DNA of 64,000 nt. Source: Streptomyces sp. TLI_235 (GTDB lineage: Bacteria; Actinomycetota; Actinomycetes; Streptomycetales; Streptomycetaceae). Under the pieces are notes generated by a model. The model saw only the letters and a list, made by a program, of their open reading frames with translations. It ran no database searches and was not told the DNA's origin. The first letter of the stretch is position 1. Each line of letters opens with the position of its first letter. The DNA lies in contig NSGV01000001.1 in assembly GCA_002300355.1 (NCBI GenBank), positions 4,650,001 through 4,714,000 of the forward strand, in the 5' to 3' direction. This document shows positions 60,572 through 64,000 of this stretch, piece by piece. Position numbers and translations under genes: made by a program.

Positions 60572-61516
60572 ATGAACGCAACGCTTCTGACCCGCAACGC
60601 GGCCGTCCGCGCAGCGCGTTCGACCGCGAACCCGCGGACCAGGTACGAGGTGCGGACCGACGAGACGTCCGGTGCCGTGATCGTACGGGGGTGCGCACAC
60701 CGCACCGGCGCCCACCGCCCCAGCGGCGGCGGGCACGTGGGGGAGCTGTACGGGATCGGCCACAGGGGGAGTGCGGCCGACAGCGGCTCGACCCTGACGC
60801 TCCGGGGGATCCTCCCGGTGGGTCAGGGTCGGGGCATCCCGACGGGGGAAGGCCTGCGCGGCGCCGGCTCGGGGGAGCCGGACGCCCGCCAGGCCGCAGG
60901 CACCACGCTGCTGCGGCTCACACCCGCGGCGGCCAGTGCCGAGGACGGTCGGCAGGGAGGCGCGCAGGGGGAGTGCTCGACCGAGTCGGCGGACCGCATC
61001 GCGGAATTCACCGCCTACGTGCGCGAGCGCCGCGCCTCCCTGTACGCCACCGCGTACCACCTCACCGGTGACCGCTACGAGGCCGAGGACCTGCTGCAGA
61101 GCGCGCTCTTCAGCACCTACCGCGCCTGGGACCGGATCACCGACAAGGCCGCGGTCGGGGGCTACCTCCGCCGCACCATGACCAACCTGCACATCTCCGC
61201 CTGGCGGCGCCGCAAGGTCAACGAGTACCCGACCGAGGAGCTGCCGGAGACGGCCGGCGACACCGACGCGATGGGCGGCACCGAGCTGCGCACCGTGCTC
61301 TGGCAGGCGCTGGCCAAGCTGCCGGAGAACCAGCGGACCATGCTGGTGCTCCGCTACTACGAGGGCCGTACCGACCCGGAGATCGCCGACATCCTCGGCA
61401 TCAGCGTCGGCACCGTCAAGAGCAGCATCTGGCGCGCGCTGCGCCGGCTGCGCGACGACGAGCAGCTCAACCGGACGGGCGACACCGTGCACGCCTTCGG
61501 CGAGCTGGTCGCCTGA
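60572..61516 (+). CDS. sigQ: SigE-family RNA polymerase sigma factor (SigQ)
   Basis: 314 residues from ATG 60572 with a GGGGG run upstream. The first 130 residues are a Thr/Gly/Arg-rich extension with no recognisable domain. Region 2 starts at RIAEFTAYVRERRASLYATAYHLTGDRYEAEDLLQ, region 4 is LPENQRTMLVLRYYEGRTDPEIADILGISVGTVKSSIWRALRRLR (each described in parts here). Divergent from afsQ1, which identifies it as sigQ; in S. coelicolor it opposes AfsQ1/Q2 effects. No linked anti-sigma gene is seen. A strong terminator follows. Confidence 0.88.
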   Translation: MNATLLTRNAAVRAARSTANPRTRYEVRTDETSGAVIVRGCAHRTGAHRPSGGGHVGELYGIGHRGSAADSGSTLTLRGILPVGQGRGIPTGEGLRGAGSGEPDARQAAGTTLLRLTPAAASAEDGRQGGAQGECSTESADRIAEFTAYVRERRASLYATAYHLTGDRYEAEDLLQSALFSTYRAWDRITDKAAVGGYLRRTMTNLHISAWRRRKVNEYPTEELPETAGDTDAMGGTELRTVLWQALAKLPENQRTMLVLRYYEGRTDPEIADILGISVGTVKSSIWRALRRLRDDEQLNRTGDTVHAFGELVA

Positions 61517-61620
61517 CACGACAGGACTCCCGTCGGGGGACGGGTGAAGGGGTCGCGGAAGCGCGGAGGCCCACTCGGGGGAGTGGTCGCCGACGGGGGA
61601 AGCCCGCAGCCCCGCAACAG

Positions 61621-61657
61621 CAGGAGCCCGGTGCCGGGGAGAGGCACCGGGCTCCTG
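61621..61657. terminator. Bidirectional terminator between sigQ and PucR-type gene
   Basis: 15-bp perfect stem (61621-61635 with 61643-61657), 7-base loop, between convergent genes. Confidence 0.85.
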
Positions 61658-61676
61658 TGCGTCCGCCCGGGCACGC

Positions 61677-62873
61677 TCAGAGCGCCAGCCGCAGCTGGAG
61701 CCAGGCCGACAGCCGGTCGTCCGGGTGCTCCAGGTCCAGGCCGAACAGCTGCCCGGCCCGCCGCAGCCGGTACTTCAGCGTGTTCGGGTGCACGCCGACC
61801 CGCTCCGCCGCGGCCGCAACCGAGCCCACGGCGTCCAGCCACGCCGCCACCGACCGGGCGTACTCCGTGCGGTGCTCCCGGTCGTGCGCCAGCATCGCCT
61901 CCACCGCCGGGTGGCGCAGCTCCGGGCGGCGCGCCAGCTCGTCGGCGACCCGGGCCAGCAGCACCCGGGCGTGGACGTCGGCCAGGCCGGCGACCGCGGC
62001 GCACCCGGGATCCGCCGAGGTCACCCGCAGCACGTCGTCCACCTCGGCCCGGAGCGCCGGTACCGCCTCCAGGTCCGTCGCCGGCCGGCTCACCGCGGCC
62101 CGCATCACCCCGCCGCCGCTCGGCCCGAGCGCCGCCACCGCCTGCTCCGCCAGCCGGCGCGCGGCCGCCGGCCCGACCTCGGCGAGCAGCACGTAGACCG
62201 TCCGGCCGACGGCGGCCACCGCCGCCTCCCCGTGCACCGCCGACCAGTGCCGCGCCGCCGCCGCGGCGAGCCGTACCACCGAGGGCGGCTCCTCGGCCGG
62301 CCGCCGCAGCGGGGTCAGCCCGACCAGCACCAGCCGCGGCCGTTCCGGCAGCCCCAGCGCGTACCGCAGGTCGGCGGTGCGCCCGCCGCCGTGCAGTGCG
62401 TCGCGCAGCCCGTCCTCCCGGGCCCGCAGTTCCAGTTCCTGTGCGCTGCGGCGGCGCAGGATGTGCAGCGCGGCCAGCCGGGCGCCGTCGCGCAGCGCCC
62501 GTTCGCCGGCCGGGTCCATGCCGTCCGGGCCCTCGATCGCCCAGATGGTGCCGAGCGGAAGGTCGCCCGCCCGGATCGCCACCGCCGCCCGGGGCAGCTC
62601 GTCCTCGGCGAGCGTCGGCAGCCGCACCACGCCGGGCGCGGCCAGCACCTCCCGGTACTGGGCCGGCTGCTCGGCCTGGTCCGGCACCCGGCGCTCCAGG
62701 ATGCCGCGCCGCCGCAGCTCGTCGATCCGCTGGTCGGGCAGCGCGGAGTAGGCGAGCACCCGGCGGTCCAGGTCCTCGACCGCCACCGATCCGCCGGTCA
62801 CCGCGGCGATGGCGTTGGCCAGCGCGAACAGCTCCTCGCTGGTGCCCTCCATTGGCGATTCCGCATGCTCCAT
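61677..62873 (-). CDS. PucR/CdaR family transcriptional regulator
   Basis: 398 residues from ATG 62873; ATG 62852 is an alternative. Residues 1-125 are a sensory region (ELFALANAIAAVTGGSVAVEDLDRRVLAYS, as in CdaR-type proteins with a GAF-like input), the middle a GGDEF-like PucR fold, and 345-398 the C-terminal HTH_30 (VAAAAERVGVHPNTLKYRLRRAGQLFG). Family members regulate purine, amino-acid or sugar-acid catabolism. Divergent from lysA across 90 bp; whether it controls lysA, purine genes or itself is not determinable here. Confidence 0.85.
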   Translation of the reverse strand: MEHAESPMEGTSEELFALANAIAAVTGGSVAVEDLDRRVLAYSALPDQRIDELRRRGILERRVPDQAEQPAQYREVLAAPGVVRLPTLAEDELPRAAVAIRAGDLPLGTIWAIEGPDGMDPAGERALRDGARLAALHILRRRSAQELELRAREDGLRDALHGGGRTADLRYALGLPERPRLVLVGLTPLRRPAEEPPSVVRLAAAAARHWSAVHGEAAVAAVGRTVYVLLAEVGPAAARRLAEQAVAALGPSGGGVMRAAVSRPATDLEAVPALRAEVDDVLRVTSADPGCAAVAGLADVHARVLLARVADELARRPELRHPAVEAMLAHDREHRTEYARSVAAWLDAVGSVAAAAERVGVHPNTLKYRLRRAGQLFGLDLEHPDDRLSAWLQLRLAL

Positions 62874-62885
62874 GCCCCGACCCTA

Positions 62886-62897
62886 GGCGATTTCGCC
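62886..62897. promoter_or_regulatory. Palindrome in the PucR-lysA divergent gap
   Basis: GGCGATTTCGCC (5-bp arms around TT), 13 bp before the PucR gene start. A partial copy GGCGATTCCGCA occurs at 62854-62865 inside the gene. Candidate autoregulatory site. Confidence 0.35.
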
Positions 62898-62963
62898 AAC
62901 GACGTCCGGCCGGGCCGCCGCCACGATGGCTGTGCACCGCAGCCCACCCCCGGAAGGGGCACC

Positions 62964-64000
62964 ATGCAGGACCAGCTGATCGGCCTTTTTCCGCCCGGCA
63001 CCGAACTCGACGACGACGGCGCCCTGGTGATCGCCGGCTGTCCGGTGGCCGAACTCGCGGAGACGTACGGCACCCCGGCGCTGATCGTGGACGAGGGCGC
63101 CCTGCGCGCCCGGGCCCGCGCGTACGCCGACGGCCTCGCCGTGCGCTGGCCGAACTCCCGGGTCACCTTCGCCTCCAAGGCCTTCCCGTGCACCGCCGTC
63201 TACCGGGCCCTCACCGAGGAGGGCCTCGGCATCGACGTGGCGAGCGGCGGCGAACTGACCCTCGCCGTGGCCGGCGGCGCCGACCCGGCCGGCCTGGTCG
63301 TGCACGGCAACGCCAAGACCTCCGAGGAACTGCGGATGGCCGTCGACGCCGGTGCCGGGCTGATCGTGGTCGACAACTTCGACGACATCGACCGCCTGGA
63401 GCTGATCCTCTCCGAACGGCCCGACCGCGAGCAGGGCGTCCTCGTCCGGGTCACCCCCGACATCCGCCCGGACACCCACGAGGCCGTCTCCACCGGCCAG
63501 GCCGGCTCCAAGTTCGGGCTGCTGCTGCCCGAGGCCCGCGAGGCGATCGCCCGGCTGCGCGGCAGCGACCGGCTGCGCCTGGACGGCGTCCATGTGCACG
63601 TCGGCTCGCAGATCATGGACACCAAGCCGTTCGAGCAGGCCGTCGAGGCGGTCGCCGGACTCGGCACGTTCGACGTCTACGACCTCGGCGGCGGCCTCGG
63701 CGCCCGCTACACCTACGAGGACAGCCCGCCGAGCGTGGACGAGTACCTGGACGCCCTCGTCGACAGCGCCCGCGGCACCCTGCCCGCCGCCGCCCGCATC
63801 CTGATCGAGCCCGGCCGCTCGATGACCGCCGAGGCCGGCGTCTCGCTCTACCGGGCGGTCACCGTCAAGCACGGCAAGCCGACCTTCGTCGCGGTCGACG
63901 GCGGCATGGGCGACAACCTCGAAGTCTCGCTCTACCAGCAGCGGTTCGAGGCCACCGTGGCCACCCGGGTGGGCGGCGGCGGGCCCGTCCGGCTGGTCGG
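62964..64000 (+). CDS. lysA: Diaminopimelate decarboxylase-like protein (3' end outside window)
   Basis: First 345 residues from ATG 62964 (GGAAGGGG 6 bases upstream); the frame is open at the right edge. Fold type III PLP enzyme: FASKAFP with the PLP-binding lysine (near 74), GIDVASGGELTLA, VHVHVGSQIMDT, DLGGGLGARY (glycine loop for phosphate), LIEPGRSM and VDGGMGDN. Decarboxylates meso-diaminopimelate to lysine. Streptomycetes carry more than one lysA-like gene, so this may be the secondary copy; the C-terminal Cys-Glu motif is not in view. Confidence 0.88.
   Translation, partial: MQDQLIGLFPPGTELDDDGALVIAGCPVAELAETYGTPALIVDEGALRARARAYADGLAVRWPNSRVTFASKAFPCTAVYRALTEEGLGIDVASGGELTLAVAGGADPAGLVVHGNAKTSEELRMAVDAGAGLIVVDNFDDIDRLELILSERPDREQGVLVRVTPDIRPDTHEAVSTGQAGSKFGLLLPEAREAIARLRGSDRLRLDGVHVHVGSQIMDTKPFEQAVEAVAGLGTFDVYDLGGGLGARYTYEDSPPSVDEYLDALVDSARGTLPAAARILIEPGRSMTAEAGVSLYRAVTVKHGKPTFVAVDGGMGDNLEVSLYQQRFEATVATRVGGGGPVRLV

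Overview
This is a very GC-rich actinomycete chromosome segment with GTG, TTG and ATG starts, Streptomyces-type -10 boxes and strong hairpin terminators. Gene content and order (sucCD, perM-like, purN-purH, folD, mdh, trpS, sdhCDAB, nucleoside ABC transporter-cdd-deoA, add, afsQ1/afsQ2/sigQ) match, from memory, the conserved core of Streptomycetaceae (Streptomyces or Kitasatospora; S. coelicolor SCO48xx-49xx). Almost everything looks vertically inherited. I found no tRNA, rRNA, IS element, prophage or CRISPR array.

Layout. 0-3 kb: the end of a DUF5682 gene and a VWA-domain gene, probably part of a MoxR/VWA module that continues to the left. 3.2-13.3 kb: sucC-sucD, a membrane-anchored LuxR/sigma-like regulator divergent from a PerM-like membrane protein, a secreted serine hydrolase, a small membrane protein and purN-purH. 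13.3-20.9 kb: three small membrane proteins, folD with DUF3017, mdh, a CNNM/HlyC-type transporter, trpS and a 2'-5' RNA ligase-like protein. 20.9-32.5 kb: a cell-surface glycopolymer block containing a frameshifted polytopic membrane protein, a Stealth phosphotransferase, a GT2-TagF fusion, a second GT2, two methyltransferases and a YihY/BrkB protein. 32.5-40.4 kb: a D,D-carboxypeptidase, a small SCO4848-type membrane protein, sdhCDAB, a lipoprotein, OHCU decarboxylase and an SDR. 40.5-43.6 kb: an acyl-CoA mutase large subunit and an M20 amidohydrolase. 43.9-51 kb: nucleoside uptake and salvage (BMP lipoprotein, ATPase, two permeases, cdd, deoA). 51-54.7 kb: a Uma2-fold protein, an MFS exporter divergent from a LysR gene, and an ArsR-SRPBCC pair. 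54.8-64 kb: add, a small secreted protein, PspC and VanZ proteins, the afsQ1-afsQ2-lipoprotein operon divergent from sigQ, a PucR-type regulator, and the first part of lysA running off the right edge.

The most useful regulatory observation is a 12-bp palindrome, CTACGCGCGTAG, found intact or nearly so in four intergenic regions: upstream of purN-purH, the nucleoside-binding lipoprotein, deoA and add. It ties purine synthesis, nucleoside import and nucleoside catabolism into one candidate regulon whose regulator is not obvious in this window. Other points of note are an apparent AUC start codon for the transporter ATPase, a one-base frameshift in a G run, paired AfsQ1-type boxes between afsQ1 and sigQ, a near-perfect 18-bp palindrome upstream of mdh, and several promoters that suggest leaderless transcripts. 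All family assignments come from reading the translations; no searches were run.
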